64,000 bases of DNA from Sphingobium amiense (GCF_003967075.1 NZ_AP018664.1:434001-498000), one strand, 5' to 3'; shown: positions 50,154 through 60,491, numbered from the stretch's first letter. Notes: generated by a model not told the origin, from the letters alone. Translations and numbers: made by a program.

Positions 50154-51470
50154 ATGGTGCCACGCTACGCCCGCCCGCAGATGACCGCCCTCTGGGAACC
50201 GGAGGCGCGCTTCAAAATCTGGTTCGAGATCGAAGCGCATGCGACCGAGAAGCTGGGCGAACTGGGCGTCGTGCCGCCTTCGGCTGCGAAGGCGCTATGG
50301 GACTGGTGGGCGACCAACCCCGCTATCGACGTGCCCGCGATCGACGCAATCGAAGCGGTGACGAAGCATGACGTGATCGCGTTCCTGACCTGGGTGGCGG
50401 AACAGGTGGGGGACGAGGCCCGCTTCATGCATCAGGGCATGACGTCGAGCGACGTGCTCGACACCTGCCTTGCGGTGCAGCTTGCCCGCGCGTCGGACAT
50501 CCTGATCGAGGATCTCGACAAGCTGCTGGAAGTCATCAGGCGCCGCGCCTTCGAGCATAAGCTGACGCCGACCATCGGCCGCAGCCACGGCATCCACGCC
50601 GAACCCGTCACCTTCGGCCTCAAGATGGCGGAGGCCTATGCCGAATTCAGCCGCTGCAAGGCGCGCCTGATCGCCGCGCGCGCCGAAGTCGCGACCTGCG
50701 CCATTTCCGGCGCGGTCGGTACCTTCGCCAATATCGACCCGCGCGTGGAAGAGCATGTCGCGGAAAAGCTGGGCCTCGCGGTCGAGCCGGTATCGACGCA
50801 GGTCATCCCGCGCGACCGGCACGCCATGTTCTTCGCGACGCTGGGCGTCATCGCCTCTTCCATCGAGCGGCTCGCGGTCGAGGTGCGGCACCTTCAGCGC
50901 ACGGAAGTTCTGGAGGCGGAGGAATATTTCTCGCCCGGCCAGAAGGGGTCGAGCGCGATGCCGCACAAGCGCAACCCGGTGCTGACCGAGAACCTGACCG
51001 GCCTTGCCCGCATGGTGCGCGCCTATGCGCTGCCCGCGATGGAGAATGTCGCGCTGTGGCATGAGCGCGACATCAGCCATTCGTCGGTCGAGCGCTACAT
51101 CGGGCCGGACGCCACCATCACGCTCGACTTCGCGCTGGGCCGCCTGACCGGCGTCATCGACAAGCTGCTCGTCTACCCCGAGCGGATGATGAAGAATCTC
51201 GACAAGATGGGTGGCCTCGTCCACTCGCAGCGCGTGCTGCTGGCGCTGACGCAGGCGGGGGTGAGCCGCGAGGACAGCTATCGCTACGTCCAGCGCAACG
51301 CGATGAAGGTCTGGGAATCGGACGGGCAGCTATCGCTGATGGAACTGTTGAAGGCCGACGCGGATGTGACGGCGGCGCTGACGGCGGAGCAGATCGAGGA
51401 GAAGTTCGACCTCGATTATCATTTCGCGCAGGTAGATACGATCTTCGCCCGCGTATTCGGGGCAAGCTGA
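50154..51470 (+). CDS. purB: Adenylosuccinate lyase
   Basis: A 438-residue fumarase/aspartase superfamily enzyme acting twice in purine synthesis: it releases fumarate from SAICAR and from adenylosuccinate. Seen are MTSSDVLDTCLAVQ, GRSHGIHAEP (catalytic His), and the signature GSSAMPHKRNPVLTENL. Length is normal. It separates the xylose and glucuronate loci on the same strand as the latter. The 266 bases upstream (49888-50153) show nothing I can name beyond a possible small dyad at 49981-49998. Confidence 0.96.
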   Translation: MVPRYARPQMTALWEPEARFKIWFEIEAHATEKLGELGVVPPSAAKALWDWWATNPAIDVPAIDAIEAVTKHDVIAFLTWVAEQVGDEARFMHQGMTSSDVLDTCLAVQLARASDILIEDLDKLLEVIRRRAFEHKLTPTIGRSHGIHAEPVTFGLKMAEAYAEFSRCKARLIAARAEVATCAISGAVGTFANIDPRVEEHVAEKLGLAVEPVSTQVIPRDRHAMFFATLGVIASSIERLAVEVRHLQRTEVLEAEEYFSPGQKGSSAMPHKRNPVLTENLTGLARMVRAYALPAMENVALWHERDISHSSVERYIGPDATITLDFALGRLTGVIDKLLVYPERMMKNLDKMGGLVHSQRVLLALTQAGVSREDSYRYVQRNAMKVWESDGQLSLMELLKADADVTAALTAEQIEEKFDLDYHFAQVDTIFARVFGAS

Positions 51471-51480
51471 ACGCCGTTGC

Positions 51481-52599
51481 CTACCGGCCGCCGGTGCGCG
51501 GCCGGGTGCGCGGCGCGGCGTCGGACTGGCGGCGGATCAGCGCATAGTCGAGCACCTGATGCTGCGCGGTGTCGCCATCGGCGCCGCGGCGCGGCTTCAA
51601 CTGCCGCACCAGCGCATCGACGGCGGCGCGCGACATGTCGCTGATCGGCTGGCGGATGGTGGTGAGTTCGGGCCAGATGGTCGTCGCGAGCGAGGTATCG
51701 TCGAAGCCGCAGACGGTGAGATCGCCCGGCACGTCGAGGCCGGTGCGATGCGCGATGGCGACGCTTGCCGCCGCCATATCGTCATTGCTGGCGAAGATCG
51801 CGGTCGGCGGATCGGGCAGGGCCAATATATGCTCGGCGGCGTCCAGTCCTGACCGGTAGGTGAAGAAACCCTGTTCGATCAGGTCGTCGTCGACCGGCAG
51901 GCCCGCTTCCTCCAGCGCCTTCACATAGCCTTCGAACCGCCGCGTGCTCGCGCTCTGGTTGGGGTTGCCCTTGATGAAGCCGATGCGCATGTGACCGAGC
52001 GAGAGCAGGTGCCGCGTCATTTCATAGGCGGCGTGGCAGTCGTCGATGCTGACCGCCAGCATATCGCCCCGCGGCTGCCCGGTCGCGACGGCCACCGCCG
52101 GGATGCCGGCTTTCTGGAGCGCGCCCACCAGTTCCTCGAAATCGCAGAGCGGGGGCGGCAGCACCACGCCGTCGATGCGGCTGCGTTGCAGATGATCGAC
52201 GACCGCGCGCACCGATGTCTGCTCGTCCCACTTTTCGACCACCAGATCGACGCCGCTGCGGCTCGCCTGATCGAGGCTGCCGACCAGAAATTCGCTGAGG
52301 TAGGAGGAGGACGGGTTGGAATAGAGGAGGCCGATCCGTGTCTCGTCGCCTCCCGCCAGCGTGCGCGCCGCAGCGCTCGGCGCATAGTTGAGCGCGGCGA
52401 TGGCGGCCTCCACCTTCTCGCGCGTGGCGGGGCGCACGACCTGTTCGCCGTTGATGACGCGGGAGACCGTCATGGGCGACACGCCCGCGGCCAGCGCGAC
52501 ATCGTTGATGGTCGGCGCGTTGCGCTGGCGGCGGGAGGAACGGGTGTCGGTCACGGCTGGGGCTTTCGAAACGATGTCGCGCGCGAAATGATGGCGCAT
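51481..52599 (-). CDS. LacI-family transcription regulator
   Basis: A 372-residue repressor with an N-terminal HTH (TINDVALAAGVSPMTVSRVI followed by NGEQVVRPATREKV) and a periplasmic-binding-like effector domain (IGLLYSNPSSSYLSEFLVG, DGVVLPPP, RIGFIKGN, FASNDDMAAA, TVCGFDD). It lies downstream of the alpha-glucuronidase gene in the same direction (50 bases), so they may be cotranscribed. It probably senses xylose, xylobionate or a uronate and controls the neighbouring sugar genes via the dyads at 49007 and 54869. A start at GTG 52554 is an alternative. Confidence 0.88.
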   Translation of the reverse strand: MRHHFARDIVSKAPAVTDTRSSRRQRNAPTINDVALAAGVSPMTVSRVINGEQVVRPATREKVEAAIAALNYAPSAAARTLAGGDETRIGLLYSNPSSSYLSEFLVGSLDQASRSGVDLVVEKWDEQTSVRAVVDHLQRSRIDGVVLPPPLCDFEELVGALQKAGIPAVAVATGQPRGDMLAVSIDDCHAAYEMTRHLLSLGHMRIGFIKGNPNQSASTRRFEGYVKALEEAGLPVDDDLIEQGFFTYRSGLDAAEHILALPDPPTAIFASNDDMAAASVAIAHRTGLDVPGDLTVCGFDDTSLATTIWPELTTIRQPISDMSRAAVDALVRQLKPRRGADGDTAQHQVLDYALIRRQSDAAPRTRPRTGGR

Positions 52600-52649
52600 C
52601 TCGACCAGCGTTGGCGGGAAAAATCAACTTATGTTTTCGCGTCCGGCCA

Positions 52650-54794
52650 TCACCAATGTCCCGGCGCGAACGGGAAGCTCTGCGCCTTATACCAGTCGAG
52701 ATCGTGCGCGGGCTTAGCGGAGCCGGCGGGCAGGGGCAGGCGGTTCACCGACTGGAAATAGGCGATGCTGGCGTCGCGCCACCACTGCGCCTCGCGCCGC
52801 TGGATGCGCAGGAAGGCCTGCGTCTGGGCGAAGCGTTCAGGGTCGATCAGCGGGCGCAGGCTGTCCCACGTCCGCTGCATATCCTCCACATAGGCGACGC
52901 CGCGATCATAACGATGCACCATCCCGTCCCACAGGCTTTCGCCCGACTTGAGGCGATAGGACCAGGGCAGATGGTGGAACCAGAGCAGGTCGCGTTCCGG
53001 CGCAGTCTTCGGATTCGCCAGCATTTTCGCGACCTGTGGCGCATATTGGGCGACGGCGTCGCTGCCGCTGGCCGTCCGGTCGAAGCCGATGCCGCTTGCG
53101 TCCGCCTTGTGATAATAGACCGGGTTCCATTCCGGGCGGGCGAGGTCCGACACCCAGGGGCCGGGGCCATAATGATGCCCCGTCGCCATCACATGCGAGA
53201 GGCCGAGCGGCGTCATATAATCGACCGCAGCCTCCCGCGATCCCATCATCATCGCGACGACAGGATCGACGATGCGCGGATCGGGGGAGAAGGCGAGGGC
53301 GGCCCATTCGCGGGCCACCGCCTCCGCCGGAAGGTCGGGATTCCACGCCATACGACCAAAGGCGTACCAGTCCGCCTGATTGAAGATCGATCCGCTCCAG
53401 TCGCGGTCCACGCCGATATTGGCGACTCCGGCGATGCCTGTCAGCCGATGCCCGTCGAGCGACCCGTCGATTACCTTTGCGACGGTCGATCCCCTGCCTT
53501 TCGCAAATGTGTCGGCCTTCAGCACTTCCTCGAACAGCGGGCCGAGATAGGTGAGGTGGGTCGATTGGCCGAGATATTCCTTGGTGATCTGAAACTCCAT
53601 CATCAGCGGCGTCCTGGGCATCGCGCCGAAGAGGGGATGGAAAGGCTCGCGTGGCTGGAAGTCGATGGCGCCGTTCTTCACCTGCACCATCACATTGTCG
53701 GCGAACTGGCCGTCCAGCGGCTTGAAGTCGCTGTAGGCCTGCTTCGCGCGGTCCTCGGGATTGTCATGCTGGTAGACGAAGGCGCGCCACATGACGATGC
53801 CGCCATGGGGTTTGACCGCCGCCGCCAGCATGTTCGCGCCATCGGCATGGGTGCGCTTGTAGTCCTGCGGGCCGGGCTGGCCTTCGCTGTTCGCCTTGAC
53901 GAGGAAGCCGCCGAAGTCCGGGATGGCGCGGTAGATTTCGTCCGCCTTCGCCTTCCACCATGCGGCGACCTGTGGGTCGAGCGGATCGGCTGTCTTGAGA
54001 CCATCCAGCTCCATCGGCGCAGTCCAGCGGACCGACAGATAGACCCTGATGCCATAGGGGCGGAAGACATGCGCGAGCGCCGCCGCCTTGGCGATATAGG
54101 CGGGCGTCAGGCTTTCCGCCTTGGCGTTCACATTGTTGAGCACCGTGCCGTTGATGCCAAGCGATGCATTCGCGCGGGCATAGTCGGCGTAGCGTGGCCC
54201 CTTATAGTCGGGCAGCCGCCACCAGTCCCAGATCGACATGCCCGCATAGCCGCGCTCCACCGTGCCATCCAGATTGTCCCAGTGATTGAGCAGCCGCAGC
54301 CCGATGCGCGGGGCGCTGCGAAGGTCGATGCGGTCCAGCGCCGCGCCGCCCTGCGCGAGGCGAAGCCAGTGATAGACGCCATAGAGCAGCCCCCGGTCGC
54401 TGTTCGCGGCAATGAGCGTAACGGGCGCGCCGCTCATCTGCGTGGAGCGGATCGCATAGCCCTCGTCGCCCAGTCTGCCGGTGTCGATCGGCATGGCGGT
54501 TCCGGTCCGGGGCGTCGCCAGCACCAGCGCGCCGGGCCGGAGGGCGGACAGGGGCGCGATCTGCCGGCCCGTCATGCCTTCGACGCCGCGCTGCAATTCC
54601 GCCACGGCGATGGCCAGCGTGGGACTGTCTCCGCTGGTGACGATGCCGGTCGTTCGGGCGGCGATGTCCGTCGACCGGGCCGCCTCGACAGGGCGGTAGC
54701 GCAGCCACAGGTCATAGCCATCCTCGGCCCGCGCAACGGGCGCCAGGGCCGCCGCCGCAACGACTGACATCCAGCATAAAAAGCGCGCCAGCAT
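52650..54794 (-). CDS. aguA: Exported alpha-glucuronidase (GH67)
   Basis: A 714-residue family 67 glycoside hydrolase that removes (4-O-methyl)glucuronic acid from the non-reducing end of aldouronic acids derived from glucuronoxylan. Domains run from an N-terminal alpha/beta part to the TIM barrel (RLLNHWDNLDGTVERGYAG, LGINGTVLNNVNAK, FLVKANSEGQPGP, MMEFQITKEYLGQ), whose acidic residues correspond to the catalytic Glu/Asp set, and a helical C-terminus. An N-terminal signal peptide (MLARFLCWMSVVAAAALAP to ARAE) suggests a periplasmic location. ATG 54794 has a GGGAGAGG ribosome site; the frame above it is leader. Confidence 0.93.
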   Translation of the reverse strand: MLARFLCWMSVVAAAALAPVARAEDGYDLWLRYRPVEAARSTDIAARTTGIVTSGDSPTLAIAVAELQRGVEGMTGRQIAPLSALRPGALVLATPRTGTAMPIDTGRLGDEGYAIRSTQMSGAPVTLIAANSDRGLLYGVYHWLRLAQGGAALDRIDLRSAPRIGLRLLNHWDNLDGTVERGYAGMSIWDWWRLPDYKGPRYADYARANASLGINGTVLNNVNAKAESLTPAYIAKAAALAHVFRPYGIRVYLSVRWTAPMELDGLKTADPLDPQVAAWWKAKADEIYRAIPDFGGFLVKANSEGQPGPQDYKRTHADGANMLAAAVKPHGGIVMWRAFVYQHDNPEDRAKQAYSDFKPLDGQFADNVMVQVKNGAIDFQPREPFHPLFGAMPRTPLMMEFQITKEYLGQSTHLTYLGPLFEEVLKADTFAKGRGSTVAKVIDGSLDGHRLTGIAGVANIGVDRDWSGSIFNQADWYAFGRMAWNPDLPAEAVAREWAALAFSPDPRIVDPVVAMMMGSREAAVDYMTPLGLSHVMATGHHYGPGPWVSDLARPEWNPVYYHKADASGIGFDRTASGSDAVAQYAPQVAKMLANPKTAPERDLLWFHHLPWSYRLKSGESLWDGMVHRYDRGVAYVEDMQRTWDSLRPLIDPERFAQTQAFLRIQRREAQWWRDASIAYFQSVNRLPLPAGSAKPAHDLDWYKAQSFPFAPGHW

Positions 54795-54868
54795 CCTGCC
54801 CTCTCCCTGACTTTCTCTATGGTCGTATGCCGCAGTCGGGCATTGACAAGCCTTGTCTCTGATTGCAA

Positions 54869-54882
54869 TGGTAACGGTATCA
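54869..54882. promoter_or_regulatory. LacI-type operator between aguA and the uronate operon
   Basis: TGGTAACGGTATCA, an imperfect dyad of the type bound by LacI-family regulators. It is 75 bases upstream of aguA (minus) and about 180 bases upstream of the mannonate dehydratase gene (plus), so it could control both divergent transcripts. The rest of the 268-base gap shows no other clear element. Confidence 0.55.
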
Positions 54883-55062
54883 GTCTGGTTGCGGCAAGCG
54901 GAAAAATGCGCCGTCCGCAAAAAGGGAGGGGTGTATGATCGAGCATATCCCGGCGGTCGGCGCTGTCAGCCCGCGCGCGACTCTCGCCTCATCGCCCTGT
55001 GCCTCTCCCGCTCACAGCGCGCCGCTTTCCATGCTTCCATCTTTCTGAACAGGACCGCCCGA

Positions 55063-56274
55063 ATGCCCAAGATCGTTGACGCCAGGGTCATCGTCACCTC
55101 ACCCGGCCGCAATTTCGTGACGCTCAAGATCATCTGCGACGATGGCACCACAGGCGTCGGCGACGCGACGCTCAACGGCCGTGAACTTTCGGTGGCGAGC
55201 TATATCACCGATCACGTCATTCCCTGCCTTATCGGTCGCGACGCGCACCGGATCGAGGACATCTGGCAATATCTCTACAGGGGCGCCTACTGGCGGCGCG
55301 GTCCTGTTACCATGACGGCAATCGCGGCGGTCGACATGGCGCTGTGGGACATCAAGGGCAAGATCGCAGGCCTGCCCGTCTATCAGCTTCTGGGCGGCGC
55401 GAGCCGGGAAGGCGTGATGGTCTACGGCCACGCCAACGGCACCAGCATCGACGACACCATCGAGGCCGCGCTCGATTACCAGCGTCAGGGCTACAAGGCG
55501 ATCCGCATTCAGTGCGGCGTGCCGGGCATGGCGTCCACCTATGGCGTTTCCAAGGACCGCTATTTTTACGAACCCGCCGACGCCGACCTGCCGACCGAAA
55601 ATGTCTGGAACACGTCCAAATATCTCCGCGTCGTGCCCGAACTGTTCAAGGCCGCGCGTGAGGCGCTGGGCTGGGATGTGCACCTTCTGCACGACATCCA
55701 TCACCGCCTGACACCTATCGAGGCCGGGCGTCTGGGCAAGGATCTGGAACCCTATCGTCCTTTCTGGCTGGAGGATGCTACCCCTGCGGAAAATCAGGAA
55801 GCGTTCAAACTGATCCGCCAGCATACCACCGCACCGCTGGCGGTGGGCGAAATCTTCAATTCGATCTGGGACGCGAAGGATCTGATCCAGAACCAGTTGA
55901 TCGACTATATCCGCGCCACAGTGGTCCATGCGGGCGGCATCACCCATCTGCGCCGCATCGCCGCGCTCGCCGACCTCTATCAGGTGCGCACCGGATGCCA
56001 TGGCGCGACCGACCTGTCGCCCGTCTGCATGGCCGCTGCGCTCCATTTCGACCTGTCGGTGCCGAATTTCGGCGTGCAGGAATATATGCGCCACACGCCC
56101 GAAACTGACGCGGTCTTCCCCCATGCCTACACCTTCGCGAACGGCATGATGCATCCGGGCGACGCGCCGGGCCTCGGTGTCGATATCGACGAGGAGCTGG
56201 CCGCCGGATATGAATATCAGCGCGCCTTCCTGCCGGTGAACCGGCTGGAGGACGGCACGCTGTTCAACTGGTGA
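55063..56274 (+). CDS. manD: D-mannonate dehydratase (enolase superfamily, ManD)
   Basis: A 403-residue enolase-superfamily enzyme that dehydrates D-mannonate to 2-keto-3-deoxygluconate. It closely follows the ManD of Novosphingobium aromaticivorans: [50 protein letters not shown], the metal ligands in [20 protein letters not shown] and LAVGEIFNS, and [15 protein letters not shown]. No E. coli-type UxuA is needed. Start chosen at ATG 55063 where the conserved MPKIVDA begins. The MFS gene follows after 4 bases. Confidence 0.93.
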   Translation: MPKIVDARVIVTSPGRNFVTLKIICDDGTTGVGDATLNGRELSVASYITDHVIPCLIGRDAHRIEDIWQYLYRGAYWRRGPVTMTAIAAVDMALWDIKGKIAGLPVYQLLGGASREGVMVYGHANGTSIDDTIEAALDYQRQGYKAIRIQCGVPGMASTYGVSKDRYFYEPADADLPTENVWNTSKYLRVVPELFKAAREALGWDVHLLHDIHHRLTPIEAGRLGKDLEPYRPFWLEDATPAENQEAFKLIRQHTTAPLAVGEIFNSIWDAKDLIQNQLIDYIRATVVHAGGITHLRRIAALADLYQVRTGCHGATDLSPVCMAAALHFDLSVPNFGVQEYMRHTPETDAVFPHAYTFANGMMHPGDAPGLGVDIDEELAAGYEYQRAFLPVNRLEDGTLFNW

Positions 56275-56278
56275 CGCC

Positions 56279-57562
56279 ATGACGCAGGCGATCCCCAAAC
56301 CCTCCGGAAAGGTCCGCTGGATCGTCTGCGGCCTGCTCTTTGCCGCTGTGGTGCTGAGCTATGTCGACCGGCTGGTGCTGCCGACGCTCAAGCCCGATCT
56401 TCAGGCACGATACGGCTGGACCGAGAGCGGCTATGCCGACCTCGCCATCTGGTTTCAGGCGGGTTACGGCATTGCCTATGTATTCTTCGGTCGGCTGATC
56501 GACCGGATCGGCGCGCGGGCGGGCTATGCGCTGGCGGTCGCGCTCTGGACCGTCGGCCATGTCGCGCACATCTTCTTCACCTCGACGGCGGGGATGCTGC
56601 TCGCCCGCATTCCGCTCGCCATCGGCGAGGCGGGCACCTTTCCCGCCGCCATTGCCGCGACAAACGAGTGGTTCCCCAGGAAGGAACGTGCACTCGCCAT
56701 CGGTATCTTCAATGCCGGGTCCAATGTCGGCGCGATCCTGACGCCGCTGATCGTGCCGATCATCGCGGTGTCGCTCGGCTGGCGCTGGGCGTTCATCCTG
56801 ACGGGCCTGCTGACGGTCGTCTGGCTTGCGGCGTGGCTCAGTTTCTACCGCCGCCCGCGCGAGAAGAAGAGCCTCAGCCCGCAGGAGCTGGCGTGGATCG
56901 AAACCGACCCGCAGGAACCGCAGCGCCCGGTCAGATGGGCCAGCCTGTTCCGCCACCGCCAGACATGGGCCTATATGCTGGGCCGTTTCCTGATCGACCC
57001 GGTATGGTGGACCTTCCTCTTCTGGCTGCCCGATTTCTTCAACAAGCAATATGGCGTCAGGATGCTGGACTTCGGTCCGCCGCTGATCGCCGTCTATCTG
57101 CTGGCGGACGTGGGATCGGTGATGGGCGGCTGGACCTCCTCGCGCCTCATGGGTCGGGGTTGGAGCGTCAACCGCGCGCGCAAGAGCGCGATGCTGCTGG
57201 CGGCGCTGTGCGCGGTGCCCATCGCCTTCGCTGCGCAGGCGCCGTCCATGTGGATCGCGGTCGGCCTCATCGGCCTTGCCTGCGCCGGGCATCAGGGCTT
57301 TTCCGCCAATCTTTACGCGCTGCCGGGCGATGTCTTTCCCCGCTGGATGGCGGGATCGGTTGTCGGGCTGGGCGGCCTGTCGGGTGCGCTCGGCGGCATG
57401 CTGATGGCGAAGTTCGCCGGGGTGATTCTTGAGACCATCGGCAGCTACGGCCCGATCTTCGCGGTCGCATCCGTCGCCTATCTGATCGCGCTGGCGGTCA
57501 TCCACCTGCTTCTGCCCCGCTATCAGCCGGTGGCGATCTCCCCTGCCGAAAGCGCCGCATGA
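56279..57562 (+). CDS. exuT: Hexuronate MFS transporter (ExuT-like)
   Basis: A 427-residue transporter with about 12 membrane helices of the anion:cation symporter family. Marks are YVDRLVLPTLKPDLQ, FFGRLIDRIGARAGYAL, GEAGTFPAAIAATNEWFPRK, GIFNAGSNVGAI and DVGSVMGGWTSSRL. In this operon it would import glucuronate or galacturonate released outside. The stop overlaps the next ATG by 4 bases. Galactonate/glucarate relatives cannot be ruled out by sequence alone. Confidence 0.88.
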   Translation: MTQAIPKPSGKVRWIVCGLLFAAVVLSYVDRLVLPTLKPDLQARYGWTESGYADLAIWFQAGYGIAYVFFGRLIDRIGARAGYALAVALWTVGHVAHIFFTSTAGMLLARIPLAIGEAGTFPAAIAATNEWFPRKERALAIGIFNAGSNVGAILTPLIVPIIAVSLGWRWAFILTGLLTVVWLAAWLSFYRRPREKKSLSPQELAWIETDPQEPQRPVRWASLFRHRQTWAYMLGRFLIDPVWWTFLFWLPDFFNKQYGVRMLDFGPPLIAVYLLADVGSVMGGWTSSRLMGRGWSVNRARKSAMLLAALCAVPIAFAAQAPSMWIAVGLIGLACAGHQGFSANLYALPGDVFPRWMAGSVVGLGGLSGALGGMLMAKFAGVILETIGSYGPIFAVASVAYLIALAVIHLLLPRYQPVAISPAESAA

Positions 57563-58971
57563 CGAAGCCCCTGCGCCTCCATCCCGACCGGCTCTTTCCG
57601 TCCGATCCGGCGACGCGGGACATCGCGCGCGCGCTCCATGCGACCGTCAGGGATCTGCCGATCGTCAGCCCGCACGGCCACACCGATCCGCGCTGGTTCG
57701 CCTATGACCAGCCCTTCGCCGATCCCGCGCAATTGCTGATCGTGCCCGACCATTATGTCTTCCGCATGCTCTACAGCCAGGGCGTGAAGCTGGAGGATCT
57801 GGGCGTGCCGACCGTCGATGGCAGCCGGGTCGAGAGCGATCCGCGCGCGATCTGGCGGCGCTTCGCCGAACATTATCACCTGTTCCGCGGCACGCCGTCG
57901 CGCCTGTGGCTCGACTGGGTGTTCGCTGAGGCGTTCGGCATCGACGTGCGGCTGGAGGCGGCGACCGCCGACCATGTTTACGACATCGTCGACGCCGCGC
58001 TGAAGACCGACGCCTTCCGCCCCCGCGCCCTGTTCGAGCGCTATAATATCGAGGTGATCGCGACCACCGAAGGGCCGCTCGATCCGCTCGACCATCATCG
58101 CGCGATCCGCGCGTCGGGCTGGGCCGGGCGGGTCGTGACCGCCTATCGCCCCGATCCGGTGATGGACCCCGACGATCCGAAGTTCATCGACAATGTGCGG
58201 CGTTTCTGCGCGATGGCGGGCGAGGAGCCGGACTATGCCGGCTATCTGCGCGCGCATGAGAAACGCCGCGCCGACTTCCGCGAGGCGGGTGCGACCTCGA
58301 CCGATCATGGTCATCCGAGTGCCTTCACCGCCAATCTTTCGCTGGAGGAGGCCGAAGCGCTGTTCGCCAAGGCGATGGCGGGGCCGGTCAGCGCGCGCGA
58401 GGCGGAACTGTTCCGGGGGCATATGCTCGTCCAGATGGCGCGCATGGCGACCGAGGACGGTATGGTGATGCAGCTCCATCCCGGCGTGCATCGCAGCCAT
58501 AACGCCGCCGTCCGCGAACGCTTCGGGCGGGACAAGGGGGCGGACATTCCGGTTGCCGGGGAGTTCGTGCAGGCATTGAAGCCGCTGCTCGACCGCTACG
58601 GCAACGACCCGCGCCTGACGCTGATCCTCTTCACGCTGGACGAAGATGTCTATTCGCGCGAACTTGCGCCGCTGGCGGGGCACTACCCTGCGGTGAAGCT
58701 GGGTCCGCCATGGTGGTTCCACGACAGTCCCGAAGGGATGCGCCGCTTCCGCGAGCGCATGACCGAAACGGCGGGCTTCTACAACACGGTCGGCTTCAAC
58801 GACGACACGCGCGCTTTCCTGTCGATCCCGGCGCGGCACGACGTCGCGCGGCGGATGGACTGCGCCTGGCTGGCGCAGCTCGTTGCCGAGCACCGGCTGG
58901 AGGAGGACGAAGCGTTCGAGGTCGCGCACGCACTGGCCTATGATCTGGCGAAGAAGGCTTACAGGCTGTGA
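57559..58971 (+). CDS. uxaC: Uronate isomerase
   Basis: A 470-residue amidohydrolase-superfamily isomerase converting D-glucuronate to D-fructuronate (and galacturonate to tagaturonate). Metal-site elements are VSPHGHTDPRWFAY (HxH), TEGPLDPLDHHRAI and the HPGVHRSHN histidines. Later come GPPWWFHDSPEGMRRFRE and YNTVGFNDDTRAFLSIPARH with the final Asp ligand. Translational coupling to the genes on both sides (4-base overlaps). Confidence 0.96.
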   Translation: MTKPLRLHPDRLFPSDPATRDIARALHATVRDLPIVSPHGHTDPRWFAYDQPFADPAQLLIVPDHYVFRMLYSQGVKLEDLGVPTVDGSRVESDPRAIWRRFAEHYHLFRGTPSRLWLDWVFAEAFGIDVRLEAATADHVYDIVDAALKTDAFRPRALFERYNIEVIATTEGPLDPLDHHRAIRASGWAGRVVTAYRPDPVMDPDDPKFIDNVRRFCAMAGEEPDYAGYLRAHEKRRADFREAGATSTDHGHPSAFTANLSLEEAEALFAKAMAGPVSAREAELFRGHMLVQMARMATEDGMVMQLHPGVHRSHNAAVRERFGRDKGADIPVAGEFVQALKPLLDRYGNDPRLTLILFTLDEDVYSRELAPLAGHYPAVKLGPPWWFHDSPEGMRRFRERMTETAGFYNTVGFNDDTRAFLSIPARHDVARRMDCAWLAQLVAEHRLEEDEAFEVAHALAYDLAKKAYRL

Positions 58972-60452
58972 TCCGGTTGGCGGCGGCATCGCTGGCGGGC
59001 CTGCCAGCGCCGGTGAAGCGACCGTCCTACGACCGCGCCGCCGTGCGCTGCGGCGTCGTCCATCTGGGCATCGGCGCGTTTCACCGCGCGCATCAGGCAC
59101 TGTTCTTCGAAGATGCGCTGGAAGCGGGCGACCTGCGCTGGGGCATCGTCGCCGCATCGCTGCGCTCGTCCGCCGTGCGGGACCAGATGGCGGCGCAGGA
59201 CGGACTTTATACGATCCTCGTCCGTGACGGGGTGACGGAGCAGGCACGCGTGATCGGCGCGGTTCAGCGCGTCATCGTCGCGCCGGAGGAGCCGGAAGCG
59301 CTGGTCGCGGCGATGGCCTCGCCCGACACGCATATCGTCACGCTGACCGTTACCGAGAAGGGTTACAAGCTGGACCCTGCGACCGGCGCGCTGATAGACG
59401 GCGACCCGCAGATCGCCGCCGATCTTCTTTCGCTCGACCGGCCGCAGAGCGCGCCCGGCTTCATCGTCGCCGCGCTGGCGCGCCGCCGCGATGCTGGCCT
59501 GCCGCCCTTCACGGCGATCAGTTGCGACAACCTGCCGCACAATGGCGCGCGCCTGCGCGAGGCCGTGATCGCGCTCGCCGGGCGGCATGACGCCACGCTT
59601 GCGGAATGGATCGCGGCGGAGGGCGCCTTCCCTCAGACCATGGTTGACCGCATCGTTCCCGCCACAACGGCAGAGGATATTGCATCACTTGCCGCCGTCA
59701 TCGGTGTCGAGGATCGGGCCATGGTCAAGACCGAGCCTTTCGCGCAGTGGGTGATCGAGGATCGCTTCTGCGGCCCGCGTCCCGCCTTCGGCCCCGGTGT
59801 CCAGATCGCCGCAGCAGTCGCGCCATGGGAGGACGCCAAGCTGCGCCTTCTGAACGGCGCGCATAGCGGCATCGCCTATCTCGGCGGGCTTGCGGGCATC
59901 GGACATGTGCACGAGGTGCTGGCGCTGCCCGAAGCGCGGCTTTTCGTGGAGGCACTGTGGGACGAGGCGGAAACGACGCTCTCGCCGCCACCCGGACTCG
60001 ATGTCGCTGCCTATCGCCGCGCGCTGATGGCGCGTTTCGACAATCCGACACTGCGCCACCGCACGCGGCAGATCGCGATGGACGGATCGCAGAAGCTGCC
60101 CCAGCGCCTGCTCGCGCCCATCGCAGACAGGCTGGCGGCGGGGCAGGGGATCGCCGCGCTGGCGCTGGCCGTCGCGGCCTGGATACGCTGGCAGGCGGGG
60201 CGGGACGATGCCGGGCATTCCCATGCCATCGACGATCCGCTGGCGGAGCCGATTGCCGCTGCGCTCCGCCACGCCGACACGCCGGAGACGCGTGTGCAGG
60301 CGATCCTGTGTCTGTCCGCCATCGTCCCGCCCGCGCTCGCTGCCGATCCGCGCCTTGCCGATGCACTCACCGGCTGGCTGACCCTGCTGGAAACGCAGGG
60401 CGTCCGCGCCACCCTTTCCCGCTTCGCGCGCGACCGGCAGGAAGCTGCCTGA
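58968..60452 (+). CDS. uxuB: D-mannonate oxidoreductase (fructuronate reductase, mannitol dehydrogenase family)
   Basis: A 494-residue NAD-dependent polyol dehydrogenase reducing D-fructuronate to D-mannonate, between UxaC and ManD in the pathway. Marks are VVHLGIGAFHRAHQALF (cofactor domain), TITE-like VTEKGYKLD, SCDNLPHNG, VDRIVPATT, FAQWVIEDRFCGPRP and the catalytic KLRLLNGAHSGIAYLGGLAG (Lys, Asn, His). The start is GTG 58968 overlapping the uxaC stop (GTGA). Fructose or mannitol activity is possible by family, but the context favours uronate. Confidence 0.92.
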   Translation: MIRLAAASLAGLPAPVKRPSYDRAAVRCGVVHLGIGAFHRAHQALFFEDALEAGDLRWGIVAASLRSSAVRDQMAAQDGLYTILVRDGVTEQARVIGAVQRVIVAPEEPEALVAAMASPDTHIVTLTVTEKGYKLDPATGALIDGDPQIAADLLSLDRPQSAPGFIVAALARRRDAGLPPFTAISCDNLPHNGARLREAVIALAGRHDATLAEWIAAEGAFPQTMVDRIVPATTAEDIASLAAVIGVEDRAMVKTEPFAQWVIEDRFCGPRPAFGPGVQIAAAVAPWEDAKLRLLNGAHSGIAYLGGLAGIGHVHEVLALPEARLFVEALWDEAETTLSPPPGLDVAAYRRALMARFDNPTLRHRTRQIAMDGSQKLPQRLLAPIADRLAAGQGIAALALAVAAWIRWQAGRDDAGHSHAIDDPLAEPIAAALRHADTPETRVQAILCLSAIVPPALAADPRLADALTGWLTLLETQGVRATLSRFARDRQEAA

Positions 60453-60491
60453 TCCATGTTCAACCCGATCCTTCCCCAAGGATGACCCTGA

